From: Clostridiales bacterium
GTDB lineage: Bacteria > Bacillota > Clostridia > Christensenellales > Aristaeellaceae
NCBI GenBank assembly: GCA_015056305.1
Contig: SVGO01000011.1
Location: 1 to 38,073 of the forward strand
Length of the DNA: 38,073 nucleotides
Direction of reading: 5' to 3'
Of this stretch, positions 23,587 through 31,196 are shown one piece after another. Numbering within the stretch: position 1 is the stretch's first letter; each line of letters begins with the position of its first letter. Under the pieces are notes generated by a model, which did no database searches, had not been told where the DNA came from, and saw only the letters and a program-made list of their open reading frames with translations. The position numbers and the translations under genes were made by a program.

Positions 23587-24690
23587 TTACAGGCCGAAGC
23601 TGGCGAGCGCATAGAGCACGGCGAGGAACGCAAGATTGAGCGCAGTGAACACACCCAGATATCTGCCGGCCTTTGCGCCCGGCGCCTTCATATAGAGCTT
23701 GAAGGAGATCAGACTCGCCAGCGACGCCACCAGCGTGCCCAGACCGCCCAGATCCACGCCGCGCATGAGCGCATACGCATCTCCGGTGAAGCCCGAGAGC
23801 ATCAGCGCGGCAGGGACATTGCTGATCACCTGCGAAGCGAGAATGCCCACCTCCATCTCGCGTCCGGCAATCACGCGGCCAAGCAGCGCGCTGACCGCCT
23901 CCACGCGGCCCAGATTGCCCACGAACACGAAAAAGCACACGAACGTCGCCAGCAGCGCATAATCCACCTGAAAAAGCAGCGTGCGGTCATAGACGAGCAT
24001 GGTCGCCAGCACGAAAACGAAGCTGACCCACTTGGGCATGACGCCCAGCACGCTGAGCAGGCACACGGCAAACTGCACGCCATGCACAATGAGCGCCTTA
24101 CGGTCGATCGCGCTGCCGCTTTCCTCTCGCTTCACGGCGATCGCCTCGCGGGAGAGCAACAGGCAAGCAAACAGCACGAGCGCAAGGCTTGCAAGCGTCA
24201 GAGGCCCGACGGCGCGCAGGAAACTGCCCATCGGCATCGCATAATGCGCATAGAGATACAGATTCTGCGGATTGCCGATCGGCGTGGCCATGGAGCCCAG
24301 ATTCGCCGCGATGGTCTCGATGGTCACGGTCAGAATCAGCTGCTGCGGCTTTGCGGCGAGCAGCGCCGTCGTCAGCGGAACGAACGTGATGAGCGCCACG
24401 TCGTTTGTGACCAGCATCGCCGAGAAAAAGCATGCCAGCGACAGCGCTGTGCCAAGCATGCGCACGCTGCCCGCACGGCTGAGCAGCGCATCGCAGATAC
24501 GGTCCATCAGGCCGCAGCGCTTGAGCCCCGCCACCACGGCCATCAGCGCAAAGAGCAGCATCAGCACATGGGTATCGACATAGTCCGCATACGCCGCATC
24601 CGGCGGCACGATCAGCATGGAGACAAGCGCCGCGGCGAGCGCAGCGGTGAGTACGATTTCGCCTTGAAGATATTCCACAATCTTTTTCAT
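23587..24690 (-). CDS. ArsB/NhaD-superfamily anion permease (citrate-transporter-like)
   Basis: A 367-aa integral membrane protein with about ten hydrophobic segments, of the ion-transporter superfamily that includes CitMHS and ArsB. Diagnostic stretches are AMLVTNDVALITFVPL near residue 95 and the hairpin ANLGSMATPIGNPQNLYLY near 135. A matching second-half motif is ILASQVISNVPAALMLSGF near 285. Substrates of relatives are di- or tricarboxylates, sulfate, arsenite or Na+. None can be chosen here. An AAGAGA site precedes the ATG by 6 nt. Its promoter TTGCAT-17-TATACT is divergent from the XRE regulator, which may control it (inference from position). Confidence 0.85.
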   Translation of the reverse strand: MKKIVEYLQGEIVLTAALAAALVSMLIVPPDAAYADYVDTHVLMLLFALMAVVAGLKRCGLMDRICDALLSRAGSVRMLGTALSLACFFSAMLVTNDVALITFVPLTTALLAAKPQQLILTVTIETIAANLGSMATPIGNPQNLYLYAHYAMPMGSFLRAVGPLTLASLALVLFACLLLSREAIAVKREESGSAIDRKALIVHGVQFAVCLLSVLGVMPKWVSFVFVLATMLVYDRTLLFQVDYALLATFVCFFVFVGNLGRVEAVSALLGRVIAGREMEVGILASQVISNVPAALMLSGFTGDAYALMRGVDLGGLGTLVASLASLISFKLYMKAPGAKAGRYLGVFTALNLAFLAVLYALASFGL

Positions 24691-24730
24691 ATCAGTTCTC
24701 TTTTCCTGTCAGGTTAAAATTCCGCAGGAC

Positions 24731-24759
24731 AGTATACTACGCACACGCGCCGTATGCAA
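24731..24759 (-). promoter_or_regulatory. sigma-A promoter of the anion permease gene
   Basis: TTGCAT, 17-bp spacer, TATACT on the minus strand, about 41 bp before the start. It is divergent from the XRE gene promoter. Confidence 0.75.
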
Positions 24760-24819
24760 GAAAAAAACAATGCAAAAGAAAACCTGCAAAGAACGGAAAA
24801 CCTCTCTACTTTCCGTAGG

Positions 24820-24848
24820 TTGCAAAAGCATCGCTTTGCGCTTATGAT
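24820..24848 (+). promoter_or_regulatory. sigma-A promoter of the XRE-desulfoferrodoxin gene
   Basis: TTGCAA, 17-bp spacer, TATGAT on the plus strand. The transcript leader is very short (about 17 nt), with AGGAGGTG at 857-864. Confidence 0.8.
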
Positions 24849-24871
24849 ACTTACACAGGAGGTGCGAAATC

Positions 24872-25543
24872 ATGAATCAGTATGTGACAGGGGCCATGAT
24901 CCGGGAACTCAGGGAACGGCATCACATGACGCAGGCCGAGCTCGCCGAAAAGCTCTGCGTCTGCGACAAGACCGTTTCCAAATGGGAGACGGGCAAAGGC
25001 TACCCGGACATTTCCCTCTTGGAGCCTATCGCCAGCGTTTTCGGCATATCCGTGGCGGAGCTCCTCTCCGGCAATGCCGTGCAAAACATCAATATATCTG
25101 CCAACATGATGCGCTCCAAGTTCTATGTATGCCCCGTATGCGTCAATGTGCTGCACAGCATGGGCGAGGCGGTCATCCATTGCCACGGCGTATCGCTGAC
25201 TCCGGCGCAGGCGGAGGAAACGGACGAGCACCACAAGATCTTCATCGAAGGGGTCGAAGACGAATACTTCGTGCGCATTGAGCATGAGATGACCAAAGCG
25301 CATTTCATCTCCTTCGCTGCGGCGCTTTCTCCGGACAGGATCCAGATGGTGAAGCTCTATCCCGAAGGAAACGCAGAAGCGAGATTTCAGATGCGCGGCG
25401 TCAAGCAGATTTTCTTTTACTGCAACCGAGACGGCCTGTTCTCCGTCCGCGTCCATCCGGCGATCGACGGAAGGCCGGGGGCTTACGATGATTCTCCAGA
25501 GAGACGAACGCTGGAACAGACCGCAAAAAGGCTGTTTGGCTGA
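24872..25543 (+). CDS. XRE-type HTH regulator fused to a desulfoferrodoxin-like domain
   Basis: 223 aa. An N-terminal Cro/C1 HTH (RELRERHHMTQAELAEKL, CDKTVSKWETGKGYPD) is followed by a domain resembling desulfoferrodoxin. That domain has a zinc- or iron-site-like CPVC with a later CHG (residues 85-105), and a superoxide-reductase-like part (HEMTKAHFISFAAAL, then YCNRDGLF). In true superoxide reductases the last motif has His where this has Asp (YCNRHGLF-like to YCNRDGLF), and the second Cys pair is CC rather than CH. It likely senses oxygen or metals rather than catalysing (inference). AGGAGGTG lies 7 nt before the ATG. Confidence 0.85.
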   Translation: MNQYVTGAMIRELRERHHMTQAELAEKLCVCDKTVSKWETGKGYPDISLLEPIASVFGISVAELLSGNAVQNINISANMMRSKFYVCPVCVNVLHSMGEAVIHCHGVSLTPAQAEETDEHHKIFIEGVEDEYFVRIEHEMTKAHFISFAAALSPDRIQMVKLYPEGNAEARFQMRGVKQIFFYCNRDGLFSVRVHPAIDGRPGAYDDSPERRTLEQTAKRLFG

Positions 25544-25574
25544 GCACTCATTCATCAGCTTTGGTAAATCCATA

Positions 25575-25618
25575 AAAAACTGCGAGTCGGGACTCAAATT
25601 GCCTGACTCGCAGTTTTT
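25575..25618 (+). terminator. bidirectional intrinsic terminator
   Basis: A 14-bp stem AAAAACTGCGAGTC/GACTCGCAGTTTTT with an imperfect inner GG/CC. T runs occur on both strands, so it serves both the XRE gene and the convergent GH43 gene. Confidence 0.9.
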
Positions 25619-25628
25619 ATTCTATGTC

Positions 25629-27041
25629 TTACGGCTGATTCGCCGCGCGTACGCCCCAGACCGCCGCGCCCGTTTCATCCAGCGCGGTAAAGCCGGTGGT
25701 GAAGACCTTCTGGCTCTCGTCATAGCCCGCCTGGATCACGCCATCGTAGGTCGTTCCTTCCAGCGTAAGGGTCAGCTTCACGCCGTCCCCGCTGCGCCAT
25801 ATGCCGGACAGATCGCCGGTCACGCTGCCGTCAGTGTTGAGCATGACGATCTTCGAGGCATGCACGTCCAGATTGATGTCGCGCTCATGAAGAATAACCT
25901 TATACACGCCCGTCTGATTCTGAGGTGCAACAGGATCAATCATCTCGCCCGCATAGCGCAGCGGCGACACCACCGGCCAGCCGGCGTCGTTCATATAGAA
26001 CTGATGGACTCGCACGCTGTAGCGCTCGCCCTGAGAGACAAAGCGGGTATGGAAGATCAGGAAATAGCGTTCGGTCTCGGCGTCATACCAGGCGGAATTA
26101 TGGCCCGGGGCCTTATAGCCCGTCGCCTTTTTGGAGTTATCCGTCTCATACGGCTCCCACTGATGGCCGCCCATGAGCTTGACGCCGTAGCCCGCGTAGT
26201 CCGGATCGTTGAAATACGAGCCATCAGAACCGCCGCAGTCGATCATATCCTGTCCCAGCGCGTCCACATACGGGCCGTCCGGATTCTTCGATCGGCAGAC
26301 GCGGATGTTATAGCCGTCGTTTGCATTCAGGCCGCCAAAGGAGAGGAACAGATAGTAGTAATCCGTCTCCTCGCTGTAAAGGATATACGGCGCTTCGATT
26401 CGGGCATGGTTTTTGCCCAGCAGCTTCTTGCCGTAGCCCTGTCCCTCCAGCGGAAAGCCGGTGTTCTCGTCCATCTCCAGGATGAAGATGCCGCCGGAAT
26501 AGGAGCCGTAGACCATCCAGAGCTTGCCGTCTTTATCATAGAAGGTATGCGGATCGATGACATTGGGCAGCTGCGTCGCGTCATAGCCCTCCATGCCGGA
26601 CTTGAGGAAGATGCCCAGATTCTGATACGGTCCCTCCGGCCTGTCGCTGACAGCCAGACCCAGCGCAGAGAGCGGCGAGGAGCCCTCGCAGGTGCAGTAA
26701 TACAGATAATAGCGGCCGTCGGCGAGCTGCTGCACGTCGGACGCCCAGAAGGTCGCCGTCCTGGCCCAGAAGAGCGCCTCCTGCAGTTCCGTCTGCACAT
26801 CCTCAAAGAGCTTGCAGCCGGACTCCGCATTGCGGGAGATGGTCTCCCAGCTCATCAGATCCTGCGAGCGCGCGGCGGCCATGTGGCTGCCGTAGATATA
26901 GAAATATCCGTCGTCCGCCAGAATCACGGACGGATCATGCACATTGGCATTCTTGAACTTGGGCGGCGCCGCCTCCTCGCCCAGCGCGCACGCGCACACG
27001 GACAGCAGCACCAGACACAGCGCAAAAAGCATCTTTTTCAT
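25629..27041 (-). CDS. GH43-family arabinan endo-1,5-alpha-L-arabinosidase-like enzyme
   Basis: A 470-aa secreted five-bladed propeller enzyme. VHDPSVI near residue 36 supplies the base Asp, LPNVIDPHTFYDKDG near 160 the pKa-modulating Asp, and HARIEAPYI near 210 the acid Glu. A C-terminal beta domain (INLDVHASKIVM onward) is as in clostridial arabinanases. The first 22 residues form a signal peptide. A lipobox is doubtful (VCAC has no good -1). The ORF opens at 27050, but AAAGGA lies 9 nt before the ATG at 27041. It follows the HAD gene by 18 bp, so the two form an operon. It would release arabino-oligosaccharides from pectin side chains. Confidence 0.92.
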   Translation of the reverse strand: MKKMLFALCLVLLSVCACALGEEAAPPKFKNANVHDPSVILADDGYFYIYGSHMAAARSQDLMSWETISRNAESGCKLFEDVQTELQEALFWARTATFWASDVQQLADGRYYLYYCTCEGSSPLSALGLAVSDRPEGPYQNLGIFLKSGMEGYDATQLPNVIDPHTFYDKDGKLWMVYGSYSGGIFILEMDENTGFPLEGQGYGKKLLGKNHARIEAPYILYSEETDYYYLFLSFGGLNANDGYNIRVCRSKNPDGPYVDALGQDMIDCGGSDGSYFNDPDYAGYGVKLMGGHQWEPYETDNSKKATGYKAPGHNSAWYDAETERYFLIFHTRFVSQGERYSVRVHQFYMNDAGWPVVSPLRYAGEMIDPVAPQNQTGVYKVILHERDINLDVHASKIVMLNTDGSVTGDLSGIWRSGDGVKLTLTLEGTTYDGVIQAGYDESQKVFTTGFTALDETGAAVWGVRAANQP

Positions 27042-27059
27042 ACGGCACATTCCTTTCCC

Positions 27060-27704
27060 TTACAGCCGATCCAGCAGATCAATCTGCGAAAAATCCTCGA
27101 TATACGCATCGCAGAGCCGCTTCATCTCCTGCGTATACTCCGCGGAGGATTCATCATACACGCCGCACACGCGCATGCCCGCCGCCTTCGCCGTCGCATC
27201 CGCGCCGAGATTGTCATCCAGAAACCAGATCTCGCCCACCGGCCTGCCGATGCGCGCAGCAGCCATATGATAGATATCGGGATTAGCCTTGGTCGTGGAA
27301 AAATCCTCGCAGGACCAAACGTTGGTGAACAGATCATACACACCCAGCCGCCTGAGGCATGGATCAAGCATCGCATGCGGGCTGGCGGTGAGCACATTCA
27401 GCTCGTCGCCGCGGGTCTTGAGCCGACGGAGCGCCTCAATCACATGCGCCTTCGCCGGGACACGATGGGTATACGCCTCCACCGCGCGCTCGGTCATCAC
27501 GGCCACGATCTCCTCCACCGGCTTATTCAGGCCCATGGAGGCAAAGAGTTCGGCGGTTTTTTGATAGCCCAGCGGCGTGGTGGTCTTGATAATATCCGGC
27601 TGGTGCGCCACGTTGTTTTCGCGAAGGATGCCCAGCATCATGGACGCATAGACGGGCATCGAATCCACCAGCGTGCCGTCAAAATCGAACAGATAGGTTG
27701 CCAT
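27060..27704 (-). CDS. HAD-family phosphatase (phosphoglycolate phosphatase-like)
   Basis: A 214-aa HAD hydrolase with a small helical cap. Motif I is DFDGTLVD near residue 7 and motif II VLTASPH near 105. A lysine sits in STTKANPDIY near 140, and motif IV is FLDDN near 160. It removes phosphate from a small sugar- or glycolate-type phosphate. GAGGAG lies 8 nt before the ATG. It is the first gene of an operon with the arabinanase, though the two reactions have no obvious link. Confidence 0.88.
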   Translation of the reverse strand: MATYLFDFDGTLVDSMPVYASMMLGILRENNVAHQPDIIKTTTPLGYQKTAELFASMGLNKPVEEIVAVMTERAVEAYTHRVPAKAHVIEALRRLKTRGDELNVLTASPHAMLDPCLRRLGVYDLFTNVWSCEDFSTTKANPDIYHMAAARIGRPVGEIWFLDDNLGADATAKAAGMRVCGVYDESSAEYTQEMKRLCDAYIEDFSQIDLLDRL

Positions 27705-27748
27705 ACGCAGCGCTCCTCATCAACTCTTTGCTAAAGAAGTTATTTTTT

Positions 27749-27778
27749 ATTATAGCACACAGATATTGGAAACGGCAA
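27749..27778 (-). promoter_or_regulatory. sigma-A promoter of the HAD-GH43 operon
   Basis: TTGCCG, 18-bp spacer, TATAAT on the minus strand, about 45 bp before the HAD start. Confidence 0.7.
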
Positions 27779-27858
27779 ATCCCCCGCCGCAGAAAACACA
27801 GCAGTTTTTCCTTTTCAGACATGTGTCATATTTTCTTAATGCCATGCCGCTTCTGATC

Positions 27859-27887
27859 TTGCAGGGATCTCCGGCACATGATACAAT
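27859..27887 (+). promoter_or_regulatory. sigma-A promoter of the HTH-linker gene
   Basis: TTGCAG, 17-bp spacer, TACAAT on the plus strand, about 28 bp before the ATG at 27915. Confidence 0.78.
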
Positions 27888-27914
27888 AACAGAAATACAC
27901 AAGGAGGCAGCATT

Positions 27915-28400
27915 ATGGCATCCAAGAAAGTGGGCACACTCATCAAAGAAGCGCGCACGGGTGCTGACCTGACGCAGGAACAGCTCGCGCGCAAGATTTC
28001 CGGACTTTCCGCAAACGACATCAGCCTGGCCGAACGCGGTCAGAAGGAGCTGACGCAGGCGCAGCTCAAGCAGATCGCCAAGGTTACCGGCGTCACGCAG
28101 GCCTCCCTCATCAACGCCGCCAAGGGTTCTTCCTCCGCCAAGAGCAGCACTGCCAAGAAGGCGACCACTGCGAAGAAGACCACAGCCACCGCCAAGAAGA
28201 CGACTTCTTCCTCCGGCGCCAAGACCAGCAGCATCAAGGTGACGGCGACGGAAAAGAAACTCCTTGAGCTGTACCGCGAGGCCGATTCCGAAACCAAGAA
28301 GTCTGTCATGAGCATGCTCAAGGGCGAGGAAGACGCAACCGATTCCGTCCTTGAAAACATCCTCAGCGTCGTGCAGGACATGCTGCAGGACGGAAAGTAA
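27915..28400 (+). CDS. HTH DNA-binding protein with histone-H1-like Lys/Ala/Thr linker
   Basis: 161 aa. The N-terminal 60 residues form an XRE-like helix-turn-helix (GADLTQEQLARKISGLS, NDISLAERGQKEL). Residues about 72-105 are a low-complexity run with repeated KKAT/KKTT blocks, like histone H1 tails and some bacterial nucleoid proteins. A helical C-terminal part follows (ATEKKLLELYREADSETKKSVMSML, then VLENILSVVQDML). AAGGAGG lies 7 nt before the ATG. It is monocistronic. A role as a nucleoid or global regulator is inference. It could equally be a plain XRE repressor with a flexible spacer. Target genes are not visible. Confidence 0.8.
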   Translation: MASKKVGTLIKEARTGADLTQEQLARKISGLSANDISLAERGQKELTQAQLKQIAKVTGVTQASLINAAKGSSSAKSSTAKKATTAKKTTATAKKTTSSSGAKTSSIKVTATEKKLLELYREADSETKKSVMSMLKGEEDATDSVLENILSVVQDMLQDGK

Positions 28401-28423
28401 CATCACGCTGTGCAATACCGTAC

Positions 28424-28456
28424 AAGCCCGGTTCAGTACAAAACTGAACCGGGCTT
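28424..28456 (+). terminator. hairpin terminator of the HTH gene, lacking a T run
   Basis: A perfect 14-bp stem AAGCCCGGTTCAGT/ACTGAACCGGGCTT with a 5-nt loop, but followed by GCGATATC rather than a T tract. It may act as an mRNA 3' stabiliser. Confidence 0.6.
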
Positions 28457-28560
28457 GCGATATCTATGGTGATTTTAAATGTCGGCGCTTCCCAGACGAA
28501 TCCAGTATCCGGCCGCTTTGCTTACAGTCTCCAATAACGAACACCTTCCGTTCGGCAGCC

Positions 28561-29268
28561 TTATAACAGTCCTCGAGAAAGGCCTGCCAGCCTGTCAGCA
28601 TAAGCTTCTCCGTATTTCTGCGTAAGCGCCTCATGCGCCGCACGCATCCGGGTCGGTCGCCTCTGCGCATCGTGTGAATCAGTAGCAACAAAATCAACGA
28701 TTTCGTTCTTAAACCACTTTTTCAGGTGATGATCCTTCAGCAGGCCTCTCCCTTTCAGAACGGAACTGCAGTTAACCTGATAACGGACGTCATACGCATC
28801 TTTCAATCTGTATGCATGATTTCTCCGATACAGGCACTCGTAGCGCTCGATATGGGCAATAATGACGTCGTAGCCGCAGCGTTGCAGCATGCCAATTGCA
28901 GATTCCATTTCTGCATAGGAGATGTCCGGGACAAATTCCAGCAAAACATATCCGGAATCAGCCAGAGCGGGCAGCTGCCCTTCCAATGCAAAGCGCTCAA
29001 GCGCGGGGGTAAACATAATCTCTGCACCGGCATACAGATCGATCTGATAGTTCTGGGAATGACAATAGGCGCGCGCCTCATCCAATCGCGTGCTCAGCAG
29101 GTCATTATTCAGCGGCTGCACGCCCGGTGTAACATGGGGCGTAGCGCACAGAGAGGTTATGCCGTCCGCATGAGCTGCATCCAGCATAACCTCCATGTCG
29201 GATCGGGTCCGTGGACCATCGTCAATCCCATATAGAAAGTGCGCGTGAATATCCAGATATCCGCTCAC
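28561..29268 (-). CDS. cpsB: CpsB/YwqE-type tyrosine-protein phosphatase (PHP fold)
   Basis: A 235-aa metal-dependent phosphatase of the PHP superfamily, which dephosphorylates the BY-kinase CpsD. Metal sites appear as DIHAHFLYGIDDG at the N-terminus, CATPHV near residue 43, the glutamate in AGAEIM near 80, AHIERY near 137, and TDSHD near 197. It overlaps the kinase stop by 4 bp (GTGA, GTG start). It is the last gene of cpsC-cpsD-cpsB. No capsule glycosyltransferases follow it. Confidence 0.9.
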   Translation of the reverse strand: MSGYLDIHAHFLYGIDDGPRTRSDMEVMLDAAHADGITSLCATPHVTPGVQPLNNDLLSTRLDEARAYCHSQNYQIDLYAGAEIMFTPALERFALEGQLPALADSGYVLLEFVPDISYAEMESAIGMLQRCGYDVIIAHIERYECLYRRNHAYRLKDAYDVRYQVNCSSVLKGRGLLKDHHLKKWFKNEIVDFVATDSHDAQRRPTRMRAAHEALTQKYGEAYADRLAGLSRGLL

Positions 29269-30017
29269 TTTTTCGCCACCTTGTTATTCGTTTTGGTTTT
29301 TCCCCGTTTCCCATCGGTCTCTTTTTTGTCATAATGAGAATAATAGGACTTATAATACTTGCGGCTGAGATAGTTATCGAACTCAACCTTATTCAGCACT
29401 GCGCCGATGATCGGGCAGCCGGTTTGTTCGATCTGCTCTTTTACATCGATCAGTTCCTGCCGACGAACCGCATTGTAATTCACGGCGATCAATGTTCCGT
29501 CACACGATTTTGCAATCTCGGCAGCATCAATAACCAGACCAACGGGCGGAGCGTCTACCAGAACATAGTCGAAATGAGCAGCCAGATAGCTGAGCAGCTC
29601 CCCAAAGTGATCCGTGTTGAGCAGCGGCAAAGGATTGGACACTTCTCTTCCAATCGGGACAATGTATGCACCGCTGATATTCGTACTGTAGATCACGTTG
29701 CTTTTATCGGTCATGCCGGCAAGCAAATGCGCAAGGCCCCACTTGCTCTGCTCATCTTCAAACCGCAGGCCATACCTGGACGTAATGTAACTCCGTCTCA
29801 AATCCGCATCAACGAGCACGACCCGCTTGCCGTATTGGGCCATGGTGCGCATGATGTTCATCGTAAGAAACGATTTGCCCTCGGACGCATGCGAACTTGT
29901 AATCATGATTCGCTTCATGTTCGCGCCCGAAAAGGAGAGGTTGGTGCAAAGCGTATTGATTGCTTCCTGACCGGCATAACTCAGAGGGGCAAACCGACGT
30001 ATTTCAATTCTTTTCAT
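29265..30017 (-). CDS. cpsD: CpsD-type bacterial tyrosine kinase (BY-kinase)
   Basis: A 250-aa cytoplasmic kinase that autophosphorylates on C-terminal tyrosines and controls polysaccharide export with CpsC. The Walker A-like motif ASEGKSF is near residue 44, Walker A' VVLVDADLRRS near 66, and Walker B YVLVDAPP near 150. The tail holds the tyrosine cluster KYYKSYYSHYD, then a basic end KRGKTKTNNK. It overlaps both neighbours by 4 bp (ATGA with CpsC, GTGA with CpsB), so the three products should be made in step. Confidence 0.92.
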   Translation of the reverse strand: MKRIEIRRFAPLSYAGQEAINTLCTNLSFSGANMKRIMITSSHASEGKSFLTMNIMRTMAQYGKRVVLVDADLRRSYITSRYGLRFEDEQSKWGLAHLLAGMTDKSNVIYSTNISGAYIVPIGREVSNPLPLLNTDHFGELLSYLAAHFDYVLVDAPPVGLVIDAAEIAKSCDGTLIAVNYNAVRRQELIDVKEQIEQTGCPIIGAVLNKVEFDNYLSRKYYKSYYSHYDKKETDGKRGKTKTNNKVAKK

Positions 30018-30784
30018 GATTGCCTCCTCGAGCTCTTCTTGCTGTCAGTCTCTTCTTCAATTGGCACAATGGCGATCGTCGCCAATCCTGTATACTTTCT
30101 GATGTCATCAGCGGTCTTATATTTATCATCCACAACGGAAATGACCGTCACATATGCGCACGCCAGCATTGCGCCCATCATGAATCCCAGCAGTACATTC
30201 ATCTTCTTGTTGGGGCTGACAGGATGGGTCGGCACCAGCGCCACCGACATAATGTTCGGCTTATCGGTTGCCATTGTATCCGCGATGTACTGACTGGCCA
30301 CCTTTGCATACTCATTTGCAATCGCAGCGCCTTCTTCAGCATCAGGCGATGTGATTGTAATATCAATCATGCGCGTACTCTGCTCATTCGATATTGTCAG
30401 CATGTCCTCCATATTTTCATATGTATAAGAGAGATTCAGATTCGAGATGACCTCTTCATGAACTTCCCACAGCTTGAACACTTTAATGTAGTCCGGCGTC
30501 AGGGCAGTGCCAAGCTGCAAGTCCGAGTAATTGATTGCAGAATCACTCCGATTCAGAACATATATACTGGAAGTCGCCTCATACATCGGCGTGACCAGAA
30601 ATACTGTATATGCGCCAGCAAAAATGGCCAGGATCAGCGCAGAACAGATGATCAGCTTCCAGTTCGTCAGCAGGCGATAAAACAAATCCGCCAGATCAAT
30701 AACATACGCATCGTCTCGTGCCGGCTGCGTCGATTGCGAAGTGCTTACCTGGGTTTCAAGCCTTCTCTTGCGTCTTTCAGACAT
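30014..30784 (-). CDS. cpsC: CpsC-type Wzz polysaccharide co-polymerase / kinase activator
   Basis: A 256-aa membrane protein. A cytoplasmic N-terminus rich in Arg is followed by a first membrane helix (LIICSALILAIFAGAYTVFLV, residues about 45-65), an extracytoplasmic Wzz domain with PMYEATSSIYVL, a second helix (VLLGFMMGAMLACAYVTVISVV), and a short cytoplasmic tail that activates CpsD. It has the split CpsC+CpsD layout of Firmicutes. GGAGAG lies 7 nt before the ATG. The three-gene block reads visibly AT-richer than its surroundings, which could mean transfer. No clear promoter was found in the 168-bp gap upstream. Confidence 0.9.
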   Translation of the reverse strand: MSERRKRRLETQVSTSQSTQPARDDAYVIDLADLFYRLLTNWKLIICSALILAIFAGAYTVFLVTPMYEATSSIYVLNRSDSAINYSDLQLGTALTPDYIKVFKLWEVHEEVISNLNLSYTYENMEDMLTISNEQSTRMIDITITSPDAEEGAAIANEYAKVASQYIADTMATDKPNIMSVALVPTHPVSPNKKMNVLLGFMMGAMLACAYVTVISVVDDKYKTADDIRKYTGLATIAIVPIEEETDSKKSSRRQS

Positions 30785-30922
30785 AACTTCACTCTCCGAT
30801 CATTTATATATTCTGTTAATCGCTACTGGATGCAAATTACAAACGTTTATTGGTAATACTTCACGGAAAATGTGTTTGTTGGCCTCGTATTCGCCGCGTA
30901 CATAAGCATGTATGTAGAGAAA

Positions 30923-30949
30923 AAGCGACTTCTGTTTCAGAAGCCGCTT
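30923..30949 (-). terminator. intrinsic terminator of tRNA-Trp
   Basis: On the minus strand AAGCGGCTTCTG-AAA-CAGAAGTCGCTT (one mismatch) is followed by TTTCTCTAC. Confidence 0.85.
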
Positions 30950-30952
30950 CTC

Positions 30953-31026
30953 TGGCAGGGGCAGTAGGATTCGAACCCACAACAAAGGTTTTGGAGACCC
31001 ACGTGTTACCATTACACCATGCCCCT
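30953..31026 (-). tRNA. tRNA-Trp (CCA)
   Basis: A 74-nt cloverleaf with encoded CCA. The acceptor AGGGGCA pairs with TGCCCCT, and the anticodon loop CTCCAAA gives CCA, identifying tryptophan. It is a single-gene unit with its own promoter and terminator. Confidence 0.93.
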
Positions 31027-31038
31027 AAGCACCTGTTT

Positions 31039-31067
31039 AGTATAGCATGGACATATACACTTGTCAA
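31039..31067 (-). promoter_or_regulatory. sigma-A promoter of tRNA-Trp
   Basis: TTGACA, 17-bp spacer, TATACT on the minus strand, ending 13 bp before the tRNA 5' end. Confidence 0.9.
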
Positions 31068-31120
31068 CGTTTTTTTCAAAGTTTTGCAAAATTGCGCGCG
31101 CCATTCCCTTGTTTTTCCTG

Positions 31121-31148
31121 TTGACAAACGACGCGTTCGGGGTATAAT
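31121..31148 (+). promoter_or_regulatory. sigma-A promoter of the Y-family polymerase operon
   Basis: TTGACA, 16-bp spacer, TATAAT on the plus strand. The LexA-type box begins 11 bp after the -10. Confidence 0.9.
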
Positions 31149-31158
31149 AATACATATA

Positions 31159-31172
31159 AGAACATTTGTTCT
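31159..31172 (+). promoter_or_regulatory. LexA (DinR) SOS operator
   Basis: AGAACATTTGTTCT is a perfect 14-bp dyad holding the GAAC-N4-GTTC core of the Gram-positive SOS box (usually CGAAC-N4-GTTCG). It covers the start of transcription of a Y-family polymerase, as expected for repression by LexA. Confidence 0.85.
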
Positions 31173-31196
31173 CATTTGTATAGTGAGGTGACAAAA

